DNA of 64,000 nucleotides from Microvelia longipes (lineage: Eukaryota > Arthropoda > Insecta > Hemiptera > Veliidae), in assembly GCA_018340805.1 (NCBI GenBank), contig JACMZG010001914.1, forward strand, positions 11,632,772-11,696,771, in the 5' to 3' direction. Shown here piece by piece: positions 23,251-38,200 of the stretch (the stretch's first letter is position 1; each line of letters opens with the position of its first letter). Below the pieces are notes generated by a model. The model did not search any database. It worked only from the letters and a program-made list of their open reading frames with translations, and was not told the DNA's origin. The position numbers were made by a program, and so were the translations under genes.

Positions 23251-26200
23251 ATGTATCCAGTTGGACAACGTAAGTTTTCAATTGTATATTATTAGCAAAA
23301 GTTAAGAACGAGTTTTGAGACGCTTGTACGTCCTGTTCTGATTTATTATGGCCTAATTTTTATTGCAGTGCGCTTATAGTTAGGTTTATGGTATCATAAT
23401 TAATAAAATATACTACTAAAATAATAATTTTATCATTATGTTAACCTAAATTTGTTGCCAGAAGATTTTTTTTGCATTTGCCAAGTAGGTTCGTTTACCT
23501 ACTTTAGCAATTTTGGTTTTGAGGTTATTGACCTTGTAAAGGTACATAGTACCTTACTTGCTTTAAACTTAATTTATACTTATGTTTTACAATCTTATTT
23601 ACCACTTAATTGCTCATAACATTGTAATAACTGGTAAAATAAAAATATTTTAGTTGTATGCCCCAAGTTGTGTAGAGTCCGGAGAGCAGGAAACAGGACC
23701 TTGCACCTGTTGTTTTTGTTTTTCTTCCATCCCCTAATATTGCTAAAGTTGGTAATACATTTTTATTGCCTCAAAAACTTTCATGTTTGGTTTTTGACTT
23801 GGTTTGGTGAATATTTTAATGGGTAAAAAAAAACTATTTTAAATTACAGTTCTGATGTTAAAAGAGTTGGTCTCATCATAGGTGTCAAAACCCTTCAAGT
23901 TAAAGGATTCTGTTTGTCCTTGATTGATATCTTAGGCGATGAACTTCTATTATCACTCCCCTTAAAGGGGTTTAGTACTTTAGAAAAGGCGACTATTAAT
24001 ATTGGAGTCGTAATTATAAATAATCTACTGGGTAACCTCTGTTACCTCTTTACTCTTTCTTTTATAAATAAGTGGATCATATTTGATTATGCTTGCTTTG
24101 ATGTTTACCAGGCAGGTGCCTGGTAATCAGGTGATTACTTTCCTTCTTCTTTCCTTTGTTAGAAGGAGGTTGTTTCAGATGGTAATATTAATATTTTATA
24201 GATTGATAAAATCTTTATTTCCATGATAAACAGTGAACGAAAGAGTTCTGAAAAACATCCTGAGAACTGTCTCTATTATTAATAGTATCTGTAAAAAGAG
24301 TTTCTGATCTTACTTCAGAGGTTTTACTTTCTATCGAAGAACTGTATTTAATTGTGTTATTTTTGATTCAAAGATAATATTTTTTTATTATTTTTGTAAG
24401 CCTGAAAGTAGAAATTGCTTGGTTCATGTCTTAACATAGTTTTATGTGGTTTAGTTGAGCCTGCAAATCATTTAAATTTGTAAATATTGTCTTTCTTGAT
24501 TGCTAATCCAATTTGTCCCCTATATTTAAAATAATGTTTAACTTTTATTATATTAACTAATTTTAATTTTTTTAAGAATTAGCTGTCGCATAGCCTTTTC
24601 TAGTTTATGTTCATAGGAGTTCTTTACAAGAATTTTAGTACCATACGTACTTTTTGCACTATGTTTTTATAACAAGGCACCTAATATATCTGGTTGAAGC
24701 ATTTCGAATGCCCCCAAAAAATTAATGCAAAAATTTCCCTTTGTTTTTCTATTGTTTGGAAAACTAGGACCAAGTTTTTCAAAAATAGTCTCTACGCCCG
24801 CAAATTGGCTCTTGCGAGGTAAAATTTACCATTATTGTTTTGGTAACTATTACCCAATTAGGGTAATTTTGTTACCACTTTTGGTAACTCTAAAAAGTTT
24901 AATTAGATCATATCTATTTTGTAGACTGCATTAAATACTAAGACATTGTATTCTAATATCACCATAGTTTGGTAATTTTTCATCAATCTATTTTTAGACA
25001 TATATCTTTGATTTTTTTCAAAGCCACAAGTGAAATAATTTAAACAAAACTCAATGATATATGTATAACTATAGAATGATAATATTACTAACGTTAGGAT
25101 CCAATTTCTTAGGGATTTAATGCAGTCTTTAAAATAGGTAACTAAGGTAAACCTTTTAAAGTTACCAAAAGGGGCAAGAGAAAGTTGTGTCCTATTGGGT
25201 GGTGTCCTAAAAGGTGCAAGACCTCTATTAATTATAATGGTAACTAAATTACCATATTTGGGTAATAGTTGCCTAAAAAATAATGGTAAATTTGAACTTA
25301 AAAGAGTCAATTTGCTGGGGTTGAGACCATTTTGGAAAATCCAGGTCCATGTTTTCCCCTAAACTTAAGGTTTTCCCCCTAAAAATGCACAAGGATTTAA
25401 TCCTGGTGCATTTGACATGTTCCTCCCTGTATTTATCTATAAATATAAATTTGTAATGATTGATAATAAAATAATTGTGAAGTAATGAGGTTGTCCTCTT
25501 AGGTCCTGACCTAAGAGGAATAAATGAAGCATTACCAGTAAATGCATAAATTATTCACTTTTAGTTTAAATATGGGTTGAATGTATCTCTATGTATATAT
25601 AATGAGATGCCAAGTTGTAAAAAAACATAGTATAATTTATTTAATTTGTTAAATGTGGTGCCATCTCCTTAAGTCAATTAATAATTTACAGAATTTTTTT
25701 ATTTTTAAATACCAAATTACCTGTTCATTACAAATTTGGCTTCAGTGCTATTGAAACCAATGCCACCAATTGAAACCAAATATTTGGGTAATACTTACCT
25801 AAATAACAATAGCAATGTATACTAGATAATATGTAATTTTATAATAATAATAAGAACAGTTAATGTGGTATTAAAAAATCAAAAGATTCTTTTTAAAAGG
25901 CATTATTTCAATAGCATTGAAACCAAATTGGTAATGTCAACAAGCAGCCAGCATACTTTGCTTATCCTAGCTTTCTATGTTTAATAGTAATTTATTTATG
26001 TTTAGGGTTCCAACTGGTATTTACCACCTGGTAAAAACCAGTGGTAAAAATTGGTAAATAACGGTATGCACTTTATTGTTAGTGGTAAAAATGGTAAAAA
26101 GTAAAAAAAGTTTAAGAAAAACAAAAAAGGTTAAGGTTCATTTCTAAACCAACAACAGTAACATAAAGAAAGGTTTTGTCAGCCAAATTAATTTTTTAAA

Positions 26201-29200
26201 GTTAAGAAGATTAAAGAAGCTAAGTGATTTCTGTGTTTTACATATTTGCATCCCAAAATCTGTGTATTTTGTTATTCGTTATCTTGTTTTTGTTTCGTTA
26301 TTCGTTAAGTTAGTTTTTTCCACCCTTTCAGTTATATCTTCCAAGTACTATTTAATTTATTTTATTAAATTAATTTAGATTAATTATTGAAATAAAGTAT
26401 CCAGAAAAAATAGCTACAATTATAGCTTTGTTTTAATTTGCGATAGATTTCAACCAATTCATTCCGACTATTTTTGAAACACATTTTTGATGTGAGAATT
26501 TGATCTTGGAATCTCGCTTTCCACATACAATATTCCATCATTACATGATTCCATTCAGTGTTAGAACAGGGCCCTGAAAAAGTCTTTCTGAACAGTTATT
26601 AAATGATACTTATGCTATTTCTGCTGATTAAGTAAATATTTAAGGTTTTAAGAATTTTTACCACTTTACACCACTTTTTACCGTTATTTACCACTTTTTA
26701 CCACTGGTATGCACTAAATAGTTTTTACCGCCAAAATTCGGAACCCTATTTATGTTAATAACTAGTTCAATTTTATTTGAGTTGTTTTGTTTTTAACTAA
26801 ATCCTTGTCCACCCCACTTAGATTCCTTTTTCATTTAGAATTTTTATTTTGTCAAATTTGTCCGACATTTTAAGTTGTGGTTTTTGCAGATCACAACCTT
26901 GTTGATTCCATGGAAGCAGTCAGCCTCACGTCAGATTCTAAAACCGGTAGGTTCAGAGTTAATAGGTTTATTATTATTTGTTTTCATACTTCACCTCCTT
27001 TCATTTGACTTAGAACATTAGAAGTTATAATCTCTTATTTTTTGTAGACGTGAATATTAAAAAAAAAAAACATTTTTGTTTTATTTTATAAAATTTAATG
27101 AAAAATAAAGAATTAAAATTAAGAATTATTTTATTTATTTTTTTTACTTTATTATTATATTATTATTAGTATTTGTTCTGATTGAATATACTCTCTTTGT
27201 AAGAAAGATTTAGTTTTATTTATTTATTATACATTATTTTAGAATTTACATTAGAATAATTCGTTATAACTCTTTAATTGATAATTATTTAAAATGTAAA
27301 ATATTTCATAAATGTAGTAAAACTTATTGTCATTAAGATAGATTTGAATCTCTCATTTAGTTCTAAATAGACTTATCTGACTGCTTCCATATAAGATTTT
27401 ATGCATTTTATTTGTTATTATTCAAAACTAAGCGTATATTCTTTGAAAATTATTCTAAGTAATCTTAACTTGAAAAACATGATTTTATTTTTAATTTCTT
27501 AATTATAAGTTGCTAATTGATGGTTTGGTGTATTTAACCCTTGCTTTAGAAAATTGTAGATCAGTATCATTTCTTTGATCATTTAAGGGCAAATTGTTAA
27601 AAATGTTAAATACTGGATAATATTCTTATTTCTATCGGACTGTATTAACAGTATTGTTTGAACTAATTTTTGTGTTTAAAACCTGCTTTTTACCAGCCCC
27701 ATCCTATATTGCTTTTCCCTTATCAATGGATTGACGGTATATTAACATTTTATTTTATTCAATTTGAAATTATTCATTTGTTTTTGGTTTAGCTGGGGGT
27801 GGGGGAGTGGTGACTCCGGGAGCCAACACCCCTCAGCAGCCTCCCTCAGGAGCTCTGGCTTTGATTCCTCCTCAACCACCAGCGGCTGACTTACCTGGTT
27901 AGTATTTTTCTTTTAAATAAATATATGATGATGATGGAGCACTAGTGAGACATTATATTGCAATATAATCAATTATATTGCAATCCTGGAGACTAACACA
28001 AATTATTATTATAAATAAATAAAAATACTTTTATTTCTATTAAGCTTGAGAAAACATTAAGACGAAGTCATTCATAAATTAGAAAGATATAAATAATTAC
28101 CTGCTAAAAGATAGCTTTAAAAATTCTTTGATTCTGTACATAGGTACAGCTGTTAATAGATTTTTCTATATATTTTTAAACAATTTTATATCTTCATCAA
28201 AGAAAACAGTTTTATGGTAAAATTTTATTAACACTAACTTCAATCATTTCTAGTAGAAATGAATTCCATTTTAAAATGCCCTCATACAAAGAGTCTTCAC
28301 TAATTTGTATGATATAATATATTGTTATTAATTTTTATTACATTTAATATTTTTGGCATAATATTATATAAAAAAAACTTATGACAATATTACAATTATT
28401 ATGTACAATAATTATATTATATTATATAATATAATAATTGAATCAACTGTTCAGGATTCAATTAATAATTATACCTTCAAATGTAAAAAGCAGTTTTAAT
28501 TAATACCACAAATATAGTCAGGAAATTCTTAACAGACAAAAGGAATTTTGCATAATGGTTTACCTGTGCCTTCTCTACACCACCAGTCATAGACTGAGAA
28601 AAAACAGAAAAAATGTAATAATAATATAACAACCATTATATGTTATAATAATTACATCAGGAGAGTTCATATCACTGAATTAAGTAGATTGAATTGATTT
28701 TTGTCTCTAAAATAGATTTTAAATTTCTCACCCAACTGTATTAAGAAATAATTAGATTTAATTAGTATTTTAATGTAAAATTTGTTATGTTTCAGTCTTC
28801 AGTTGTCCAAGAAGACCTAATTTAGGACGTGAAGGAAGGCCTATAGTCCTCCGTGCCAACCACTTCCAGATCTCTATGCCCCGTGGCTATGTTCATCACT
28901 ATGAGATTAGTATTCAACCTGATAAATGCCCGAGGAAGGTCAACAGAGAAATCATTGAAACAATGGTCCATGCTTATTCTAAAATATTTGGCAATTTAAA
29001 ACCTGTTTTCGATGGTAGATCTAATTTGTATACAAGAGATCCATTACCTATTGGAAATGACAGACTTGAACTGGAGGTAAGTTTTGTTCTAATTTTTAAT
29101 GTTTTTCTTTTATAAAAGTTCTCAAATTGCCCACTTAGAAGATGTGCTTAATTTTGTATGGGGAAATATTTACTTTGACTTCATTGCGAATATAATCACT

Positions 29201-32200
29201 GATTGATGCAATTGAATTTTAATTTAGTTTTTATTTTTCCTCATTTATACTGTAGGTCTGGGATGTCACCTGAATTATCTATTTCAGGTGTTTTAAGGCC
29301 TCCTAAGTGGTTTTCACAAAGTTGTCTACATTTGTGTGTGTTTAAAAATCAATCTTAAGGTTTAGTTATGCTATTCGAATGTTTTTAGCTTTAACCCAAC
29401 ATGACTGACATCATTAATCTTCAATAATAGCTTAGTGAAAATTTTGAACATTCATGTAACCCAGAATTTTTTTTTTTTATTTGTTTAAGATTTGACCCAC
29501 TTGTAGTCTTCAAACTCTTTGAATTGGCAATTTAAAGAGATAGTTGTCAAGTTGGCTATACTATGGTGGGAAAACAAAAGGGTGATCAACATTGTTTTAT
29601 CATAGGATTAGCATGGGGGTCGATAGAGATTCTTCATTTATTACTTTACTGTTAATTTGTGACAAATCCTTTTGTATTTCTACAAGGTTTCAAGAATGAA
29701 TTAGTTGTACCGTGACTATACTCTTTAGTCGTTGTTTATAAATAGTTATTTTTTTCTTATAATATTATTTTGATAGTAAATCATTTTGTTCATGTATGTT
29801 GTTGATTGTTTTTTTAGGTAACATTGCCTGGAGAAGGTAAAGATAGAGTATTTAGAGTAGCAATTAAATGGATGGCTCAAGTTTCATTATTTGCTCTAGA
29901 AGAAGCTTTAGAAGGTAGAACTAGGCAGATACCTTTTGATGCTATTATGGTAAGTAACTGGTTTTTATGTTTTAAAATTTCTTGGTTTCAGTTTTATATC
30001 TTGTCGATATGTTAAAGTGTTTCTTTACACATTCTTCCTATCATAAGATGCTTTAATAAATTACTTGAATCAATAATTGATCTACTTCTCAAAACTTTTA
30101 AGAAACCTCTTAAATCTATGCTGCTTCTAAAATCATATTATTCTGTAAATCAAATTTTATTAGATGATTTAGTGTTTCCTCCTCTTCAATAATTGTCATT
30201 AGTGTATGTATCTAATTAAGCCTGATTTATTTTTTTTGTACTAAAGTGATGTAGAAATTCTTACAGTAGGGGTGGGGGGCGCGGGACACAGTGGTCTAAC
30301 TTCCCCGGAATAAGCTGGTTTAGATGGACCTGCCTTAAATTCACCCTTTCTCCACTAGTGGCAGGTCGGTTCACCTTGTATGCCATATAGAAAATAATTA
30401 TTTCTTCAATTCCAAGATTAAAATGATTTAAAAGGGTCTTTAACAATGTTAAAAATTGTATTAATTATTTTAAAGGTATAATTTTCATAAAATGTTATAA
30501 AAATATAAACGCTGTGTTAATTTTAAGTAGACCTGATATGGTGATAACCATGATTTGTAGACAAACATCAAAATGTTTGTAAAACATCAAAAATGTTTGT
30601 AAACAAACATCAAACCGGGAAATTATAAATTTAATTTACGTCTTCGTTGTCTTATTATAACACAACTTTCGTAACACACGTTATCCTATTTTCTAAAAAA
30701 AAAATCTTATAAACAACTAAAAAAGAAAAAAAAGTTCATGAATAAGATAAAAATTGTCTTGTTTACATTTTTTATTAACATAAATTGAAGTATTGATTTA
30801 AAACTGATAACAATAGTGATAAGTGTACAAGGTGAAAACTAGCGCTTGGTGCGGTAGTTACTTGCCCTGGAAAGTAACCTCATATATTTAAATAAATTAA
30901 TAGTATATAGATATATATATATATCTATAGTATTTTTTTATCTATTATTATCTTTAGTATTATTGATAGTATTTTAAAAATTCCAGGCTTTAGATGTAGT
31001 TATGAGACATCTTCCTAGCATGACGTACACACCAGTAGGTCGCTCATTCTTCTCATCGCCGGATGGTTACTATCACCCCCTCGGAGGTGGCAGGGAAGTT
31101 TGGTTTGGTTTTCATCAGTCTGTCAGACCATCTCAGTGGAAAATGATGTTAAACATAGATGTTTCCGCCACGGCTTTCTACAAGGCACAACCAGTCATAG
31201 AATTTATGTGTGAGGTACTCGATATCAGGGATATAAACGATCAACGCAAACCTCTCACTGATTCACAAAGGGTGAAATTTACCAAAGAAATTAAAGGACT
31301 TAAAATTGAAATAACACATTGTGGACAAATGAGAAGGAAATACAGAGTTTGTAATGTTACAAGAAGACCTGCACAAATGCAATCGTAAGTATCGCTTTTT
31401 ATTTAGTTGCATTTGGCTGCCTCAGTGATCGAGGACGTTAGAGCGTCAGTATTTATAGTGACCTTTGACACCATGGAGGTCTAGGGTTCGCATCTTAGAA
31501 CTTTAGGATACACTTGGAGCACAGTGGTTGCCACTACAACCTGAGGTGGTTCTCGCAGGAGTTATCCCTGATGAGGCTCTAGGCTCTAAATAGGCATTAT
31601 TATTACTATTATATATTTAAGATTTTTGGGACAATAGTGTTCAGGAACTAAAGAGATTCGTCCAGTATGAAATTGTGGGTGTGGTTTAACACCCAGGACT
31701 AACCTCATTGGCTCCATGCATTTTCATTATGGATAATTTTTAATTATCCAAAACTGCTATTTCACCTGAATTAGGTTTTTTAAGGTTTTTACTTAGTTGT
31801 CTGTATGTATGTGTGTCTATTATCATTGTAGATCCTAGAGTATTCATGCCATCTCTAGTAGTAGTAGTGCTATCTGGAAAATATTTTTTATTATATCATT
31901 AACCAGAAATAATGTCCCAATCTACTTGAGATTTAGCACCCATCTAGTCATATATAAGACCCACTTATTTGACAAAGTTTTAATCTCATTATCAGGATAA
32001 GTTAAATTTGTATCAAATGACTATAATATGCATAAAAGTCTTTTGATACAAATTTAAATAATGGTATTTAAAAAGTCAAAAAATAATTTAATTGAGTTGA
32101 AATTTAGCACAAGAATATTCTTTATGTAATCCGTGTTAATATGGCAATTATATCAATTGTTACTGTTAGATCATATAAGTGAAGCACCACTGAGCGAACT

Positions 32201-35200
32201 CAGTGGCTGAATGGGTGACTGCTGCAAATAAATTGCATATTTACTGCCTGAGTACGAGCTAAGTGAGTCTAAAGATGTTGTGCTGTATAAATTTAGTGTG
32301 TTTTATATTCTGAGGATGAGTGAAGCGGGTCTGAAGTACCTTGTTCCAAGGTACTTGGTTTTCTTTTCAATATTACATCTAACTTTTTTAATTCAAATTC
32401 ATGTACTTTGTACTGATTTGTTACCTTTATATTACAGATTCCCTCTTCAGTTAGAGAACGGTCAAACTGTCGAGTGCACCGTAGCTAAATACTTTTTAGA
32501 TAAGTACAAGATGAAGCTCAGATATCCTCATTTACCTTGTCTTCAAGTAGGCCAGGAGCACAAACATACTTATTTACCTCTTGAGGTAACTATTTACTTC
32601 CTTCTAATTATAGTTATCCGTTACATATAGTAAGAAAGAGTAAGAAGTGTCGGTATTTTTATCTTTTTAGTTTAAAATTCTTAAATATTTAAGGGTTTAC
32701 TGTCACTAATAGGAGAAAACAACATCACCACAAAAATTTTATTTTCAAATATAATTGTTATTTTTTTTTTTTAAATTGACCTTAGTTCGTCAACTTTAAT
32801 ATCTTATCTTGTTTTAGTTTATAAGGGTTACCTATTGACATCAAGAATAAATTTGTAATTTAATCCTCAAATTGTAATAATTGAAGGTTTTGATCTTAGT
32901 GAAATTTTCTTAACACTCCATTTTATCTCTCTCATTTTTGTATTTGCAAAAATCTTAAGCATAATTTTTATTTTGTAACTTTTTGTATGATATTTGTCAA
33001 TGTTTTAAGAAAATAAAGATTATTTGATACATTGATTATGTATTTATTATAATAATAGTATAAATACATTATCATGTTATATTGATCAAGTATATTAAAA
33101 ATACCTTTTTTGAAATGTATGCATTTTATTTATTTTTTTAGTGCAATCATTACAAAATTCCAATCAAAACAACAAACTTTAAAACTAATTTATTTATTTG
33201 TTTATAATTTACGGCATGAGCCAATGTACAAAAATTTACAAAATTAAGATAAAAAAAATAAGTTACAGATTAGTGTAACTTATTTTTAAATAAGTGACAA
33301 GACAATAAAAATTGCGTTCAAAGAGGAGGAAAGTAAAAGGGGAAATAAAGAAAAAAACAGCTATAACATCAAAGTAATAGTGATATAAGTGTAATTATGA
33401 TGGTGAGAAAGATGACAAAAATATGATAAAAGAAATAATACACAAAAAGAATAATATAAAATAAAATATAAAAAAATGAAATTCTCAAAAAAATAAATAA
33501 AATCCAAGGATTGTACTAGGAATAATCACATAAAAGGGTAGAGCAAACAAGCAATTAAAAATTATACTCTATTGAATGGAGAGAAGATGAGAAGTAACAA
33601 AAGATTTGAATTTAGAAATAGAAACGGGAAATTTTAAGTCAAGAATAGAATTTCCTAGACGCAAAATTTTATTATATAAATTATATAATAATTTATATCA
33701 TAATAAATTAATATATAATAATAATCTATTATTATATTAAAGCCTTTGTTTCTAAATGTATTTGTTTATTATATTTGCATATATGTTGTAGGTGTGTAAC
33801 ATAGTAGCTGGTCAACGTTGTATTAAGAAGCTGACTGACATGCAAACATCGACAATGATCAAAGCAACTGCTAGATCTGCTCCTGACAGGGAAAGAGAAA
33901 TCAACAACTTAGTTAGACGTGCTGATTTTAATAATGATGCATATGTACAGGAATTTGGTTTGACTATCAGCAATAGTATGATGGAGGTTAGGGGCAGGGT
34001 TTTGCCACCTCCTAAATTACAATATGGTGGTCGTTCGCCTAATCTACCCAGCCAACTTAGTGTAAGTTAAAGTATATATCTGCATTCTTTGACTTATGTA
34101 TGTATGGCTTTGTCAAAATAAAATAAAAAGTTATATTTTATAAAGATAAAATATAAAAAAAGGAGTACCTACCGTTAGTTGAAGCAGCAATCGAAGAATC
34201 AGCTACTATTAATACTTGTTGCATATGAATATCACTGGCTGGTTTTGGCTTAACGCTATTATCAGCTGGTGGGACTACACTCGAGCTTTCAACTAATTAA
34301 AAAAAAATATATACTCTCACACATACTTAAAAACTAGTCTGTGTTGGTAGGTTGTCGTTGTTCATGTTTTTTGGGGGCTGAATTAATAAAGCCGGCCCGG
34401 AGTCTATACAACTACTCAAAAGCCGAGTTCCCAGGTTTAATACTTGTTATTTTTATCGTCATTATTTAGTATATAATTTTATAACTACAAGATAATTCTG
34501 GTGCAAGCCGTCAATTTTTTTTGAAATTCATGCTTTTTTAATAATCCATTTTTGGCTAAGTTTCCAGTATATGCCTTTATAGCCTGAGGAGTAGATTCAC
34601 TACTTGTTTTTTTTTTTAATTAAATAATTTTATATTATTGATATATATTGACCCTCCATAACTTCCCCTGGTGTTAATTAATCTTGTAGGCCCTGATCTT
34701 AATTCTGGGATCAGCGCTTCTCTTTACTGTCTGCTGTTCTATTTTATCTTTGGCTTCACAATGACCTGTATGGGTTGACTCTTGCTAAGCCTTATTTTCA
34801 CATATGTGGAGTGACTTTTCATTCTATATATTATTTATATTAGTCATTATGGTATATAATATGTACTTTATATATAATATATTATATATATTTATTATAT
34901 TATTATATATATATTATATATAATACTATATATAATATATATATATGTAAAATATCTTTTTTAAAAAAAAACTGGATGGGACTGGAATAACAACTTCTTA
35001 CTTCTTTGATGGTGCTTGTATTTGCGGCTGCACTTGTCTCTCCAATCTAGAAGGGTTTAAGAAGTTATGTGTAAAAGTAGTATTTGTTGACTGAGTTAGG
35101 TTGTCTTAACGTTTTTTTTTAATTTTTATTCTGTTTGTAAACATGATTATGTCTGGGCTCAGGTGAAATATAGTCATTTAGTGAAGTAAGAAGTTGTTAT

Positions 35201-38200
35201 TCCAGTCTAACCAGTGTCTTCTAAAAGGAAACATTTTTCCTTTTATTAATTAGAACTTATGGAATCCCACTCAATTCTTTAGAATTAAAGAAGGTTGAAT
35301 CTTAGCTGGACATGGAGGTAAACAAATCATGATTCAAGTATACTAATTGTCTTTACTTCAGATTTCAAGATTTCCCTGTTTTTATGTGTCTCCTATCATT
35401 CCCTTTGAATTGATAATCAAATTTTAATTTTTAGGAATACCAAGGTTTAATGAATGCCAAACAGCAAGCACTGCCTAACCAAGGTGTGTGGGATATGAGA
35501 GGCAAACAATTTTTCACTGGTGTCGAGATAAGGGTTTGGGCCATAGCGTGTTTTGCTCCTCAGAGGACTGTGAGGGAAGATGCCTTGCGCAACTTTACTC
35601 AGCAGTTGCAGAAAATCAGTAATGATGCTGGAATGCCTATAATTGGTCAACCTTGCTTTTGTGAGTCACTCTTTTATTTTTACTTTGCCTCAATTTTACT
35701 ACAGGTGAATGGAAAAAGAACTTCATTCACACTATAGTATGGCACATGGTCAAAATCAGTTGACAGGGTGGGAAAATAATGCAAGGAAGTCAATGTTGTT
35801 AGTCCTGGATATTAAACCATGCCCACAATTTCATACTAGGCTAACCTCACTGGTTCCACAACCCTTCATGCTGTCTACTGATATCAACCGTGTGTCATAA
35901 TAAAAAATTCTATAACCTATATTTTACCTGAATTATCTGCTTCTGTTGTTTTTATGACTCATGATAATTTTCCCATAAATATCTGTTTTTTGTGACTGTT
36001 ATCATTTTAGCTCCCAGTGTGTTTTTGCTAAAGAGTTGAAACTTAATGCAAAAATAAAACTTTGGGTCTAGTTGTGCTATCCAGATTTTTTTTTATTATG
36101 TTATTATCCTCCATTAATAACTCAGCCATAATTTTGAAAACTCATTAAACTATGATGGACAAATTTGAAATTCGGGATGCATGTAATCATTAATAACAGC
36201 TAAAAATGTGCCAAGTTTTATCTCATTTTCAGCACAAGATAAAACTCATGCTGCTAACTTTCTTTATTGTGTTAACTTTATACCTTTTCTTTAATTTTTA
36301 TAATTTTTCTATGACGTCAATAACTTTTATTAATGACTCAACAAAAAAATCATTCACTGTAAAACATGATTAGATTAAATTTTAATTTGGGACTTGTGTT
36401 TAATTAACTACAGCGTTTCATTTAGTTATTAGCATTAGTTTAATTTTTATCTAATAGCATGTATACCTCTTTTAAATAATTTTTAAAATTCAAAACATTA
36501 TTTATTTACAGGCAACTACCCACAAAAATTATGGTTATAAGAGAAAACAAAGGTAAAAATTATAAAATGTAAGAAACAAAAAGTAATAATAATTTAGAGA
36601 AAAATTATAAACAAGCAAATTAACAAAAATATAACACAAACTATTGTTTACCAAATTAGAGAATTCCTTAAAAAAAGAAAAAAAGTAAAGTTTAAATGAA
36701 AGATAATAATAAAAAATTTAAAATAATTAGGTAAAAAAAATTAAGTACACTTAGATTACTGGGGGCTAGGTTAAATTATATACTTGATTTGAAATTTGGC
36801 ACAATCGTATCCATTTATGTTATAAACAAGTATTCAAAGTTTAATTTCAGGACCCCCAGCATACCTAAGATTTGTATGGGGTTGCTATATTTTGACAGCA
36901 TGGGCTAAAATCATTTGACAGCATGGGAAAATAATAGGAGGAAGCCAATGAGGATAAACCACACCCTCAATTTCAAATCAGGCCACCTTATTGTTTCCTC
37001 AATACTATTTTCCCTCGGTGTCAACTGATTTTAGCCGTGTGTCGTACTGTAGTGTTAGACTACATTGAGTGTGGTAAGTGGGTGTGACGGGGGACCACTG
37101 GGTATAAAAAGGATTGTTTTACTTGTCCTAGACCACAATAAATTTACAACATAAACGAATTTTGTGTATTTAATTTGTTTTTTGCAAAAATATATGTGTA
37201 TGATTATGGGATTGTAGATTTCAAATAAATAACAAAAACTTTTTTCTTCAGTTGAATATAATTTACAATTTTTTTTAAATAAAATTTTACATAATACAAG
37301 TTAAAAAAAATTGTAGGTATTCAGAACTGCTAGTCTTCCGCAACTGCCTTTTTAAAAGTCTTTTTATCTTTCAAGTAACGTTATTTGAATTTGATTGTTT
37401 TAGGTAAATATGCCACTGGACCAGATCAAGTAGAACCAATGTTTAGGTATTTAAAGAACCAATTCCAAGCTCTTCAGTTAGTCGTTGTTGTGCTTCCTGG
37501 AAAGACTCCTGTATATGGTAACTAACTCTCTCATTTCCTTTACTTTATTATGGATATGTAGGGAAAAGGCCCAAAAGTTATAGTTTTGTTCAAATTAAAT
37601 CTAATATAATTAATAAATTAAAGAAGAATTAAGAACAAAGTGACGCAAAGAGTATAATTACCTTTATATTGTTATGTCCATAGAGGTGTATATTAGAGGG
37701 GGCATAGCCTATCTCAATACATTGAGATGCTTGAAACATCTTTTTAGGGCTCTGTGTAACCTAATTAAAACATCTTCTAAGAGTGAGTTAAGGTTATAAT
37801 AAATCTATTGTTTTTCTCCACCCACACATTGCTTGTGTTTTGATTTGTATTTTCGTCCGTGTAATTTTGAACTGATTATTTGATTATATTTATAAGCGAA
37901 GGTAGTTAGGTTACTTTTTTAATGTTTCAAAATTTAACCTGTAGGGCCTCTCAAGTTATATCTCTTTGGTTATGTCTTATTAAAATGTTAGAGGAAGCAA
38001 GAATCCCTCTTCCTGTCTTGTGACTCACAAGTTGTGAGATATTTGCAATATATTGTATTTTATATTGCATTTAAATACTTGTATTTTTTGTGTTGTTTAG
38101 CTGAAGTGAAGCGTGTTGGCGACACTGTTCTCGGCATGGCTACCCAGTGTGTTCAAGCTAAAAACGTCAACAAGACTTCACCTCAAACGTTATCTAATCT

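Noticed and set aside
24903..25310. 135-codon minus-strand open frame
   Set aside because: Entirely within an inverted-repeat element; composition not protein-like.
28564..28593. 30-nt minus-strand segment with acceptor and donor (AGO1 intron 3)
   Set aside because: Could be a microexon, but it is too short to judge and splice-like signals are common by chance in AT-rich DNA.
31414..31500. Possible tRNA gene
   Set aside because: Box-like motifs exist but the cloverleaf cannot be closed and it continues into a SINE body and tail.
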